This document shows, one piece after another, positions 38,492 to 46,587 of a stretch of DNA of 64,000 bases. This DNA comes from Pedobacter sp. Bi126. Lineage in GTDB: Bacteria; Bacteroidota; Bacteroidia; Sphingobacteriales; Sphingobacteriaceae. The notes under the pieces were generated by a model, which saw nothing but the letters and a program-made list of their open reading frames with translations, searched no databases and was not told the origin of the DNA. The stretch covers positions 992,001 to 1,056,000 of the forward strand of contig NZ_CAKKMS010000001.1 of NCBI RefSeq assembly GCF_918698245.1, in the 5' to 3' direction. The position numbers were made by a program, and so were the translations under genes. Positions within the stretch are counted from its first letter, which is position 1. Every line of letters begins with the position of its first letter.

Positions 38492-40921
38492 ATGAATAAA
38501 ATTAAAGCCGTATTCTGCATCATTATTCCGATAGCATTAGCTTTTTTATTTAATACCAAATTAGGTAGTACACCTCCACTGTTAAAATTCCTAAATCCTT
38601 TTATGGGTTTCTGGCAAAATGCAGAGAACAATCATTTTATGTTTAACCATAAAGCGAAGATTAAAGGGGCAATAGATAAAATCGAAATCGTTTTTGACGA
38701 CCGCATGATTCCACATATTTTTGCACAGAATGATCACGACCTGTATCTGGCACAAGGTTATGTAACCGCCATGCACCGCCTTTGGCAAATGGATTTTCAG
38801 ACCCGTTTTGCCGCGGGTAGAATTAGCGAAGTAGTTGGCGATAAAGCGATAGAGGTAGACCGCTATCAGCGCCGGATGGGCATGGTTTATGGCGCAGAAA
38901 ACTCGTTAAAAGGCATGATGGCCGATCCTAAGGCAAAAGAAATGATCTTAGCTTATACCGAAGGGATAAATGCCTACATCAAAACACTTTCTAAAGCCAA
39001 TTATCCCTTAGAATACAAGATACTCGATTTTAAGCCTGAAAACTGGACGCCTGTAAAATGTGCGCTGCTTCTAAAACAGATGTCGGCGGTATTAGCCATG
39101 GGTTCCGACGAATTTTACATGACCAACATCTTGAAAAAATTCGGCCCCGAGGTGACCAAAAATCTTTTCCCGGATTATCCGTTTCGCGAAGACCCAATCA
39201 TCCCTGTTGGCACCAAATGGGATTTCTCTCCCTTACCAACACCTAAAACACCAGAAAGCTTCACCCAGGCGCAAACCGGCGAGGTAAAAACAACCGAAAA
39301 AATTGAAGGCATCGGCAGTAATAACTGGGCTTTATCTGGCGCTAAAACAGCATCAGGATACCCGATTTTGGCAAACGATCCACATTTGGATTTAACACTT
39401 CCTTCAATCTGGTATCAAATCCAGCTACATGCACCTGGCGTAAATACTTATGGCGTTTCATTACCTGGTGCTCCGGGCGTAATTATAGGTTTTAACCAGA
39501 AAATAGCCTGGGGTGTGACCAATGTTGCAGCCGATGTACTGGATTTTTATCAGATCAAGTTTAAAGATTCCAGCCACAACGAATATTGGTACAACAATAA
39601 ATGGAAAGCCACAACAAAGAGATTGGAAACCATTAAAATCCGTGGTGGAAAAGATGAAATAGATACCGTTTACTACACGCATCACGGGCCAGTGGTATAT
39701 TTCCAGAAACCAAAATACGGCAGGGCAGATAATGTGCCTGTTGGTGATGCTTTAAGATGGATTGCACATGATGAGTCGAACGAGCTCATGACTTTTTATT
39801 ACCTGAACCGTGGGAAAAATTATAACGACTACCGTAGGGCTTTAACTTATTATACCGCACCTGCACAGAACTTTGTTTTCGCCAGTATGGATAACGATAT
39901 TGCCATTACGCCAAATGGCAAATTCCCCCTAAAATGGAAGGATCAGGGCAAATTTATTCTCGATGGTACCGACCCGGCCTACGATTGGCATGGCTGGATC
40001 CCGAATGCACAAAATCCAACAGTTAAGAATCCGCCGCGCGGTTTTGTAAGCTCGGCCAACCAATCTTCTACCGATACTACTTACCCATATTACATTAACT
40101 GGGAATTTGCGCCTTACGAGCGTGGCAAAAGGATCAACGACCGCTTATCGGCCATGAACAAGGCTACATTGGATAGCATCCGTTTGATGCAGACCGACAA
40201 TTACAGCATTATGGCGCAGAACCTGGTTTCTGCTTTATTGCCCTTATTGAATAATGAGCAATTAAACGCAACACAAAAAGAAGCATTGGCTTACCTGAAC
40301 AAGTGGAACAAACGTTATGATGCCCATGAAATTGCAGCCAGCGTATTTGAGATATGGACCAAACGCTTATCACATGATATCTGGGCAGACGAATTCGAGG
40401 TCAAAGGAATCCCGATGCGTTACCCTTCTAGAGACCGTACGGTGGAAATGATCCTGAAAGAACCCAATGCAACATGGTATGATAATATCAATACCAGCAA
40501 AAAAGAAACATTATCCGACCTGGTTATCGAAGCTTTTAAATATAGCTGCGATAGTTTGGAAAGACGCTTTGGACCAATAAACAAAGATTGGGATTGGGCA
40601 AATGTAAAACAGACCAATGTGCCACACCTGGCCAAAATACCAGGATTCGGCTCGAAGGTTTTACAGATTGGTGGCGCGAAAACTGCCATTAATGCTTTGA
40701 GCGAAGCCAACGGACCTTCATGGCGGATGGTGATCGAACTGGGCAAAACGCCAAAAGGACATGGGGTTTATCCAGGCGGCCAATCAGGCAATCCCGGAAG
40801 CAAATTTTATGACAATATGATCGATACCTGGGCAAACGGTAAACTATACGATCTGTTTTATATGCAAAGTCCTGATGATAAATCGGGTACGGTTATTTCT
40901 CGTTTAAAAATTTCTAAATAG
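38492..40921 (+). CDS. Penicillin acylase family protein (S45 peptidase)
   Basis: An 809-aa Ntn-hydrolase. N-terminal hydrophobic segment may be a signal peptide/anchor (VFCIIIPIALAFLF). The propeptide ends at GIGSNNWALSG, where the Ser near residue 276 becomes the N-terminal nucleophile of the beta chain after self-cleavage; the preceding Gly and following Asn-Asn-Trp are typical. WGVTNVAADVLDFYQIK and SSANQSSTDTTYPYYINWEF follow as in the family. Hydrolyses amides such as acyl-homoserine lactones or penicillins; which one is unknown. Confidence 0.93.
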   Translation: MNKIKAVFCIIIPIALAFLFNTKLGSTPPLLKFLNPFMGFWQNAENNHFMFNHKAKIKGAIDKIEIVFDDRMIPHIFAQNDHDLYLAQGYVTAMHRLWQMDFQTRFAAGRISEVVGDKAIEVDRYQRRMGMVYGAENSLKGMMADPKAKEMILAYTEGINAYIKTLSKANYPLEYKILDFKPENWTPVKCALLLKQMSAVLAMGSDEFYMTNILKKFGPEVTKNLFPDYPFREDPIIPVGTKWDFSPLPTPKTPESFTQAQTGEVKTTEKIEGIGSNNWALSGAKTASGYPILANDPHLDLTLPSIWYQIQLHAPGVNTYGVSLPGAPGVIIGFNQKIAWGVTNVAADVLDFYQIKFKDSSHNEYWYNNKWKATTKRLETIKIRGGKDEIDTVYYTHHGPVVYFQKPKYGRADNVPVGDALRWIAHDESNELMTFYYLNRGKNYNDYRRALTYYTAPAQNFVFASMDNDIAITPNGKFPLKWKDQGKFILDGTDPAYDWHGWIPNAQNPTVKNPPRGFVSSANQSSTDTTYPYYINWEFAPYERGKRINDRLSAMNKATLDSIRLMQTDNYSIMAQNLVSALLPLLNNEQLNATQKEALAYLNKWNKRYDAHEIAASVFEIWTKRLSHDIWADEFEVKGIPMRYPSRDRTVEMILKEPNATWYDNINTSKKETLSDLVIEAFKYSCDSLERRFGPINKDWDWANVKQTNVPHLAKIPGFGSKVLQIGGAKTAINALSEANGPSWRMVIELGKTPKGHGVYPGGQSGNPGSKFYDNMIDTWANGKLYDLFYMQSPDDKSGTVISRLKISK

Positions 40922-40927
40922 GCTAAA

Positions 40928-41287
40928 ATGGTTTTCATTGTTATATTAATAATCTGTTTCCTTTTACAAATGATTGCCCCTTGGTGGATCATTATTGTAA
41001 TTTCCTTTGCCACCTGTGGCATTATTGGCAAAACAGGAAAAATAGCCTTTTGGCAATCTTTCCTCGCTATTTTCTTACTTTGGATCGGATATGCTTTATT
41101 TAAAAGCTTGCCTAATGATAACGTCCTTGCTGGCCGTGTGGCCGTAATGACGGGCATAAAAATCTGGTGGGCACTGTTGTTGGTTACAGGAATTTTAAGT
41201 GGCCTGGTTGCTGGTATTAGCGGTTATTGTGGTTATCAGTTCCGCATGGCAATGCTGGCGAAAAAAACTGACGAGAAAATAGCATAA
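40928..41287 (+). CDS. Small membrane protein
   Basis: A 119-aa protein with three or four hydrophobic segments (MVFIVILIICFLLQMIAPWW; IAFWQSFLAIFLLWIGYALF; WWALLLVTGILSGLVAGISG) and a basic C-terminus. It starts 6 bases after the acylase stop, so probably cotranscribed. No recognised family. Confidence 0.65.
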   Translation: MVFIVILIICFLLQMIAPWWIIIVISFATCGIIGKTGKIAFWQSFLAIFLLWIGYALFKSLPNDNVLAGRVAVMTGIKIWWALLLVTGILSGLVAGISGYCGYQFRMAMLAKKTDEKIA

Positions 41288-41306
41288 TGCTTCGTACTTT
41301 TGCCCT

Positions 41307-42290
41307 GTGAATTTAACAGCTAACGATATATTTTCTGTAAAAAGTACCGATGCGTTTAACGCTCTTGCCTTAAGCATTTTTAAGTTACAGGCCCAAAACT
41401 GCAATGTTTACCGCGAATATATCTTTCATTTAGGTGTTGATGCTGATGAGGTGAGCGAAATTGAACAGATCCCTTTTTTACCCATCAGTTTTTTTAAAAG
41501 CCATTCCATTCTCAACAGTACCGATCCTGTCCAAATTACTTTCAGCAGTTCAGGCACAACGGGTATGGTACAGAGCAGCCATCATGTAACCAATGCTAAA
41601 TTGTATGAGCAGAGCTATCTACAGGCTTTTGCGCAATTTTATGGGAACATCACCGAATATTGCTTTTTGGCCCTGCTCCCATCCTACCAACAGCGAGCTG
41701 GTTCATCGCTGATTTATATGGTCAACGATCTGATCGAAAAAAGCAGGCATCCACAAAGTGGTTACTTTTTATACAACCATGATGAATTGCTGAAAACCCT
41801 CCTGGATCTTAAATCAAAAAAACAGAAAACAGTTTTAATTGGTGTTACTTATGCCCTGCTCGATTTTATAGAACAGTTTGAAATCGATTTCCCCGAACTG
41901 ATTGTAATGGAAACGGGAGGAATGAAAGGGAAACGTAAAGAAATGGTGCGAGAGGAATTACATGAACAGTTAACCGAAGGATTTGGTGTAAAAGCTATCC
42001 ATAGCGAATATGGAATGACCGAACTACTTTCTCAGGCTTATTCTTTGGGTGAAGGCATCTTTAACTGCCCCAGCTGGATGAAGGTTTTGATCCGCGACAC
42101 CAACGATCCTTTAAGTTTAATTGAAAATGGCAGGACTGGTGGCATCAATGTAATCGATCTGGCCAATCTCAATTCTTGTTCATTTATTGCCACGCAGGAT
42201 CTGGGCAGAATAAATCCTGATCAAAGTTTTGAAGTATTGGGCCGGTTTGACAATGCCGATATCAGGGGTTGTAATCTTTTGGTGCAGTAA
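41307..42290 (+). CDS. LuxE/acyl-protein synthetase-like (ANL superfamily)
   Basis: A 327-aa protein resembling the LuxE acyl-protein synthetase family: the ANL phosphate-binding loop TFSSSGTTGMVQSSHH near residues 70-86, METGGMKGKRKEMVREEL near 200 and YGMTELLSQAYS near 235, the latter being the adenylate-site helix. Probably activates a carboxylate as acyl-AMP. No ATG fits; GTG at 41307 is the likely start, and TACTTTTG at 41295-41302 is a good -7 element only 4 bases upstream, suggesting a leaderless message. Confidence 0.82.
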   Translation: MNLTANDIFSVKSTDAFNALALSIFKLQAQNCNVYREYIFHLGVDADEVSEIEQIPFLPISFFKSHSILNSTDPVQITFSSSGTTGMVQSSHHVTNAKLYEQSYLQAFAQFYGNITEYCFLALLPSYQQRAGSSLIYMVNDLIEKSRHPQSGYFLYNHDELLKTLLDLKSKKQKTVLIGVTYALLDFIEQFEIDFPELIVMETGGMKGKRKEMVREELHEQLTEGFGVKAIHSEYGMTELLSQAYSLGEGIFNCPSWMKVLIRDTNDPLSLIENGRTGGINVIDLANLNSCSFIATQDLGRINPDQSFEVLGRFDNADIRGCNLLVQ

Positions 42291-42293
42291 ACG

Positions 42294-42731
42294 TTAATTT
42301 ATCTTATCCGAACAGCTTGCGCATAAACCGGTAGCAATCAGATTAAGGTGCTCTACTTTAAATCCGGCAGGAACTTTTAATGCCGGAATTTTAACGGTAT
42401 CCAAACAGTAAATTTTATGACAGTTATCGCAGTTAAAATGCACATGTTCATCATGGTGTTCGTGTGCACTGCAGCCATCAGAACAGATGGCATAATTGGC
42501 TGTGCCCTGCTGATCTAAAACCTTATGTATAATTCCTTTTTCTTCGAAAGCCTGCAAAACACGGTATAAAGTAACTCGGTCAGCATTCTTGCCCATCACC
42601 TGCTCCAAGTAAGGCTGAGATGTTGCAGAATCTCTTCCACTCAAAATCTCCAGCACCTGTAAACGCTGGGCAGTTCTTTTTAGTCCGTTTTTAACCAAAA
42701 GTTTTTCGAAACGTGCTGTTTTGTTTTCCAT
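42294..42731 (-). CDS. Fur-family metal-responsive repressor (probable Zur)
   Basis: A 145-aa regulator: winged helix from about residue 15 (LKRTAQRLQVLEILSG; KNADRVTLYRVLQAFEEKG), HEHHDEHVHFNCDNCHKIYCLD metal-binding sequence, and a second Cys pair GLCASCSDK at the end; these make the structural zinc site. I call it Zur-like because it closes an operon with DUF3299 proteins and a COG0523 GTPase nearby, but Fur itself cannot be excluded. It lies 20 bases after the third DUF3299 gene on the same strand. Confidence 0.85.
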   Translation of the reverse strand: MENKTARFEKLLVKNGLKRTAQRLQVLEILSGRDSATSQPYLEQVMGKNADRVTLYRVLQAFEEKGIIHKVLDQQGTANYAICSDGCSAHEHHDEHVHFNCDNCHKIYCLDTVKIPALKVPAGFKVEHLNLIATGLCASCSDKIN

Positions 42732-42751
42732 AGCAATACAAAAATAAGCAA

Positions 42752-43201
42752 TTAATTAATCAGTTTGGCATTTTTGATGCTTATTGGCGGTGCATAGCTC
42801 GCATCCTTTTGTTCCAATTTTAAAATCCCCCGTACATGGATGGGTTTTTCGCCATAAGGCACCGCGCTTTCCATCTCAACCATGATCATTACCGGAATAC
42901 CATTTTGCCCACAAAAATAACATTGGTTGATGGGCAGGGTTGCCAAAAGAAATTTCTGTTGTTTCTGTCCGCTTTTTATAGGGATCAGGTAACCTGTTAA
43001 ATCAAACTCCCTGTTCTCAAAACGTCTGATCGATTCTGTAAACAGGGGCAAAAGTTCGTTCTTTTCGGTGAGTTCAAATTTCACCGAGCCGATTACATCC
43101 CAGTTTAAAGATCGCAATTGATCTTTTGGGTTGTGCTTTTGCGTTTGTGCAGCAACTGAGCAAACCGAAAACAGAAAGAAAATAAAGTACAAATATCTCA
43201 T
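42752..43201 (-). CDS. DUF3299-like secreted protein (third copy)
   Basis: A 149-aa secreted protein (signal peptide MRYLYFIFFLFSVCSVAAQ) with LNWDVIGSVKFE, YLIPIKSGQKQQKFLL and QCYFCG at the place where the two upstream paralogues have SCPYCG. It is clearly homologous to them but diverged. The Cys pair may bind metal or be redox-active. It overlaps the preceding gene by 4 bases (ATGA), so translation is coupled. Confidence 0.75.
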   Translation of the reverse strand: MRYLYFIFFLFSVCSVAAQTQKHNPKDQLRSLNWDVIGSVKFELTEKNELLPLFTESIRRFENREFDLTGYLIPIKSGQKQQKFLLATLPINQCYFCGQNGIPVMIMVEMESAVPYGEKPIHVRGILKLEQKDASYAPPISIKNAKLIN

Positions 43202-43635
43202 CGTTTTATAGCATCTAAAAGAAAAAAGGTAGACCGGCTATCACCAGAATCGTTGATTATAAATTTGCCTTTCAGGGTAATGGTCTCATCGGTCCAGGTA
43301 ATCGGTTTTAAAGTCTTCACTTCTATCATCGAAGGGATATCGCCCGTGCCACAATACGGGCAGGAGGCAACGGGCACAATAGAAAACATAAACTCGGTAA
43401 AACTATTGCCAACTTTAGTTGGGATGATATACCCAGGGATTTCGATTATCTTATTATCGATTGCTTTTAATGCCGGCGGAAAAACAGCCTGCCAAACCAA
43501 TGGTTTTACCTGTTTATCGTATTTTAAGCCAATTAGGTTCCAGGTGGGCGTGCGCATATCGGTATGTACATTTACCTGCGCAACAGCCTTAAAAGAGATC
43601 AACATCAATAAAACCGTTATATATTTCTTCATCAT
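43198..43635 (-). CDS. DUF3299-like secreted protein (second copy)
   Basis: A 145-aa secreted protein (signal peptide to about residue 20). Mature part starts VHTDMRTPTWNLIGLKYD, identical over that stretch to the adjacent first copy, then IEIPGYIIPTKVG, SIVPVASCPYCGTGDIPSM and ITLKGKFIINDSGDSRSTFF. Conserved in DUF3299: the PGYIIPT strand and the Cys-x-x-Cys-Gly turn. It overlaps both neighbours by 4 bases. Confidence 0.8.
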   Translation of the reverse strand: MMKKYITVLLMLISFKAVAQVNVHTDMRTPTWNLIGLKYDKQVKPLVWQAVFPPALKAIDNKIIEIPGYIIPTKVGNSFTEFMFSIVPVASCPYCGTGDIPSMIEVKTLKPITWTDETITLKGKFIINDSGDSRSTFFLLDAIKR

Positions 43636-44069
43636 AACTGTTTTGCATTTAAAAGAAAAAACTCGCTCCTATCATCACCCGAATCGTTAATAATGAATAT
43701 TCCTTTCAGTTTGATCGGTTTTTCGGTGATGGGAATAGCCGTTAACATTTTCACCTGCACCATTGATGGAATATCGCCAGAGCCACAGTACGGACAGGAG
43801 GCAATGGGTACAATAGAGAACATAAATTCGCTAAATTTCGACCCTACCTTTGTGGGAATGATGTAACCAGGCAGCTCGATAACCTTATTGTGTAATGCCT
43901 TTAATGCCAGTGGAAAAACGCTTCCCCATTTCTTTGGAGCAATTTCGGCATCATACTTTAAACCGATCAGGTTCCAGGTAGGCGTGCGCATGTCGGTATG
44001 TACCTTAACCTGCGCCGCTACTACGTGGATAACTAAACATGAAACAACCAATAAAACTAATTTCTTCAT
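43632..44069 (-). CDS. DUF3299-like secreted protein (first copy)
   Basis: A 145-aa secreted protein (MKKLVLLVVSCLVIHVVAAQ signal), mature VKVHTDMRTPTWNLIGLKYD, ELPGYIIPTKVG, IASCPYCGSGDIPSM. It is the closest paralogue of the next gene, so this is a recent tandem duplication. It follows the FtsX-type permease by 19 bases. Role in zinc handling is inferred from the operon, not shown. Confidence 0.8.
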   Translation of the reverse strand: MKKLVLLVVSCLVIHVVAAQVKVHTDMRTPTWNLIGLKYDAEIAPKKWGSVFPLALKALHNKVIELPGYIIPTKVGSKFSEFMFSIVPIASCPYCGSGDIPSMVQVKMLTAIPITEKPIKLKGIFIINDSGDDRSEFFLLNAKQL

Positions 44070-44088
44070 TGTATTAACCTCAACCAGG

Positions 44089-45300
44089 TTATCTGTTTTT
44101 GGTTAAAGTTTCGGCAATATCAACCTTGTAAATCTGCATAGCGGGGATAAGCGAGGCTAAAGCGCCGATAAACAGCCCGATCCAGATTAAATATACTTCC
44201 TGTGGAATCGTAGTAAACCCCGTTAATTTTGCCTGAGAAGATTCCTGATAGGCCCCGATTACCTCAAGGGCAATATGCCCGATCAATAAACCCAAACAGG
44301 CGCCTATAAATGTAACCAAAACCCCTTCAAACATGACCAGGAAAAAGAGTTTCGATTTTGATGCACCAAGACAACGCATAATGGCCAGGTCGTATTTCCG
44401 CTCTTTCATTGCGTTATAAAGGCTGATAAAAATACTCAGGGCAGCAATCCCCATAATAAATATGGCGAACCATTGTAACGTATCAATCCCAACACCAATC
44501 AGTGAAAACAACCTTGCACTTTCCATCGCCGGAGAGGCCGCCTGCATGCTTGTACTTTGGTTAACCATCCGTGGGAAAAGAATCACCGACATTGGCGATT
44601 TATACTGAATCAGCAAGGCTGTAATCTGTTTATCGTTAATCTCTTTGGCTCCTTCAGAAACGTTACTATGGCCCTCAACATGCTTCTCTTCATGCATTTT
44701 ATACACACTGCCAATATTAGTGAGGATCAGATTATCGGTTATGTTTCCCTGTGGTTTTAAAATCCCTTTTACCTGGTAAGCATGTTGTTTATGAACATCT
44801 CCATTCCCGGTTAAACCATGTGCGCCGAAAAAAAAATCGCCAATCTTGAGCCCCGATGTTAATGCAACAGTGTTACCAAGGGTTGCTTCTAAGTCTTTAT
44901 GCCAAAAGCTTCCCTTTTGGATAGATAAACCGTAAAGATTGGAGAAAGTGCTATCAGTGCCAACAATCCGGTAGCCGTTATAATTATCGCCCAATGCCAA
45001 TGGAACAGCCCTTTTAACCATAGGGTTCTGCATTAATTTGTAGGCATCTTTAGCAGGAATATTTCCCGTTGGGTAATCGATATGGTAAACGCTGCTTAAT
45101 ATCAGCTGTAAGGGGCTTCCTTTGGCCCCCACAACCAGATCGATATCCTTGGCATTTTTTTCCAGTTTGCTGCTAATCTGTGTAGACGCCAAAAAGAGAA
45201 TAGACAGGATGCTCACACCAAAGGCAACTAAAATAATATTCAAAATTGTTGTTAGCTTATTCCTGACGAGGTTTTTGCTACTGATTTTAAAGATATTCAT
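44089..45300 (-). CDS. ABC transporter permease, FtsX/MacB type
   Basis: A 403-aa permease: N-terminal TM helix (TTILNIILVAFGVSILSILF), a periplasmic MacB-like domain from about 50 to 270, and three C-terminal TM helices with MKERKYDLAIMRCLGASKS, the FtsX-domain signature, just before the last helices. The LolC/MacB-type complexes move lipoproteins or small molecules through mechanotransmission rather than by a channel. Partner ATPase overlaps its start by 1 base. Substrate unknown; the operon suggests a zinc-stress link. Confidence 0.88.
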   Translation of the reverse strand: MNIFKISSKNLVRNKLTTILNIILVAFGVSILSILFLASTQISSKLEKNAKDIDLVVGAKGSPLQLILSSVYHIDYPTGNIPAKDAYKLMQNPMVKRAVPLALGDNYNGYRIVGTDSTFSNLYGLSIQKGSFWHKDLEATLGNTVALTSGLKIGDFFFGAHGLTGNGDVHKQHAYQVKGILKPQGNITDNLILTNIGSVYKMHEEKHVEGHSNVSEGAKEINDKQITALLIQYKSPMSVILFPRMVNQSTSMQAASPAMESARLFSLIGVGIDTLQWFAIFIMGIAALSIFISLYNAMKERKYDLAIMRCLGASKSKLFFLVMFEGVLVTFIGACLGLLIGHIALEVIGAYQESSQAKLTGFTTIPQEVYLIWIGLFIGALASLIPAMQIYKVDIAETLTKNR

Positions 45301-45926
45301 TAGAGTAGATAGGTTTTAGTAATGTGGTCCCGAACCCTTCGGTCGTGCGTGGCAATGATCAGTGCAGCTCCATTATCTTTAGCTTGGGTAGTCAGCAGCT
45401 GAATTACCTGATTGGCATTTTCATCATCTAAGCTAGATGTAGGCTCATCAGCAATCAACAGATCAGGTTTGTTTACCAATGCACGCGCCACTGAAACCCT
45501 TTGCAACTGCCCCTGACTTAATTGGTCAGGATAATTTTCAGCCAGTTCGGCAATATCCAGATCGTGCAAAAGCGAAAGATTCCGTTCATGATCTACAGGT
45601 AGCTCAGCCATTACCGCAGCAAGCGCTAAATTATCGAGCACATCAAGTGAACGAATAAGATGCGGCCTTTGAAAAATGATTCCGATATGTCTTCCCCTAA
45701 ACCTATCCCTCCCTCTTGCAGGCAGCGTATATAAATCGGTTCCGTTAATTAAAACTTCACCCTGGCTTGGCTCCAAAAGACCAGAAATAATATTGAGCAG
45801 TGTGCTTTTCCCACTACCAGATGCACCGAGTAAAAGCCATTGCTCCATATCTGCGATTTCCCAGTCGGGAAATTTTATTCTTCTCCCCTTCTCATAAACA
45901 TGTGCCAGTGAACTGATCTTAATCAT
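45300..45926 (-). CDS. ABC transporter ATP-binding protein (LolD/MacB type)
   Basis: A 208-aa ATPase. Walker A LLLGASGSGKSTLLNI near residues 31-46, Q-loop IIFQRPHLIRS, signature LSQGQLQRVSVARAL near 135-149, Walker B LLIADEPTSSLDD, H-loop IATHDRRV. Length and motifs match LolD/MacB-type domains that pair with FtsX permeases, and the permease gene follows with a one-base overlap. Its start overlaps the preceding 54-aa gene by 8 bases. Confidence 0.93.
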   Translation of the reverse strand: MIKISSLAHVYEKGRRIKFPDWEIADMEQWLLLGASGSGKSTLLNIISGLLEPSQGEVLINGTDLYTLPARGRDRFRGRHIGIIFQRPHLIRSLDVLDNLALAAVMAELPVDHERNLSLLHDLDIAELAENYPDQLSQGQLQRVSVARALVNKPDLLIADEPTSSLDDENANQVIQLLTTQAKDNGAALIIATHDRRVRDHITKTYLL

Positions 45927-46083
45927 GATGTAACACCTTTTGCACTTTTTTAACTACCAGATTTTTGATGGCATAACGCCTGTACAGTTCTATTCCATCA
46001 TTTGTACCATGTTTGCAGGCAGGGTTTAACATGGTGATGAACAACAACGCCGGGATAAACAGGATTTTATAATTCTTTGACAT
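45919..46083 (-). CDS. Small putative lipoprotein, 54 aa
   Basis: Fifty-four residues: MSKNYKILFIPALLFITMLN then PACKHGTNDGIELYRRYA and a His-His-Asp end. The Cys after a hydrophobic run could be a lipobox, but Asn-Pro-Ala before it is not ideal. The stop overlaps the ATPase start (ATGATTAA), and the MerC gene ends 22 bases upstream, so it is embedded in the operon and likely translated. Cys and His content suits metal binding (inference). No family recognised. Confidence 0.6.
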   Translation of the reverse strand: MSKNYKILFIPALLFITMLNPACKHGTNDGIELYRRYAIKNLVVKKVQKVLHHD

Positions 46084-46105
46084 ATTAGTTAATGAGGATA
46101 AACTT

Positions 46106-46501
46106 TTAAAGCTGGTGATCGATGGGACAAGACTTGAGCATTCTTAAATTGATGTAATGGGCAGTCGCAATGGTAAATCCACCAAGCGGAATCAAAATCG
46201 GCTCCAGCAGCTCAATTCCCGAAAAATGCCCAAATGCAATGCAGACAAAGCCTGAAATAAGCACCAGGATTGGCATAATACGGTGATGTTGCTTTCGGTA
46301 GGCAGCACTTAAGCTCCAGATACCAATAATCAATGAAACTGCAATCATCGTAATTTCAACCGCTTCATAGGCCAGAAACCCCATACCCCACATCGGCAAA
46401 ACAGTGATCAGGAATGGTAATGCTGCGCAATGTATGGCACAAAGTGTTGAGGCGGAAATGCCGATCCGGTCGAGGTTGATTTTATAGCTCCGTAGTTTCA
46501 T
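46106..46501 (-). CDS. MerC domain membrane protein
   Basis: About 131 aa, four hydrophobic segments; MerC signatures DRIGISASTLCAIHCAALPFLIT with the Cys-x-x-x-Cys in the first helix. MerC proteins move mercuric or other soft metal ions; here the neighbours suggest zinc or a related metal. The ATG at 46501 (MKLRSYKINLDRIG) fits the family; longer in-frame readings run into the divergent promoter region. Probably first gene of the operon. Confidence 0.82.
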   Translation of the reverse strand: MKLRSYKINLDRIGISASTLCAIHCAALPFLITVLPMWGMGFLAYEAVEITMIAVSLIIGIWSLSAAYRKQHHRIMPILVLISGFVCIAFGHFSGIELLEPILIPLGGFTIATAHYINLRMLKSCPIDHQL

Positions 46502-46529
46502 TAAAATAAATTTAGTCTGCAAATATAAA

Positions 46530-46582
46530 AGCAATATGGTTGCATTTAAAATAATCAAAGCTATATTTGCAACATAATTGCA
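46530..46582. promoter_or_regulatory. Two TGCAA-N5-TTGCA dyads in the divergent promoter
   Basis: TGCAACATAATTGCA at 46568-46582 is a perfect dyad; 46530-46544 (AGCAATATGGTTGCA) is a near copy with one half-site mismatch. Both lie between the MerC gene start at 46501 and the COG0523 ATG at 46588. A plus-strand -7 element, TATATTTG, at 46562-46569 overlaps the second. They are good candidates for the binding site of the Fur/Zur-family regulator encoded at 42294. Confidence 0.6.
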
Positions 46583-46587
46583 TTAAC

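Noticed and set aside
43253..43690. A 145-codon plus-strand frame over the DUF3299 genes
   Set aside because: Antisense to the two paralogous genes, which have signal peptides and shared motifs.
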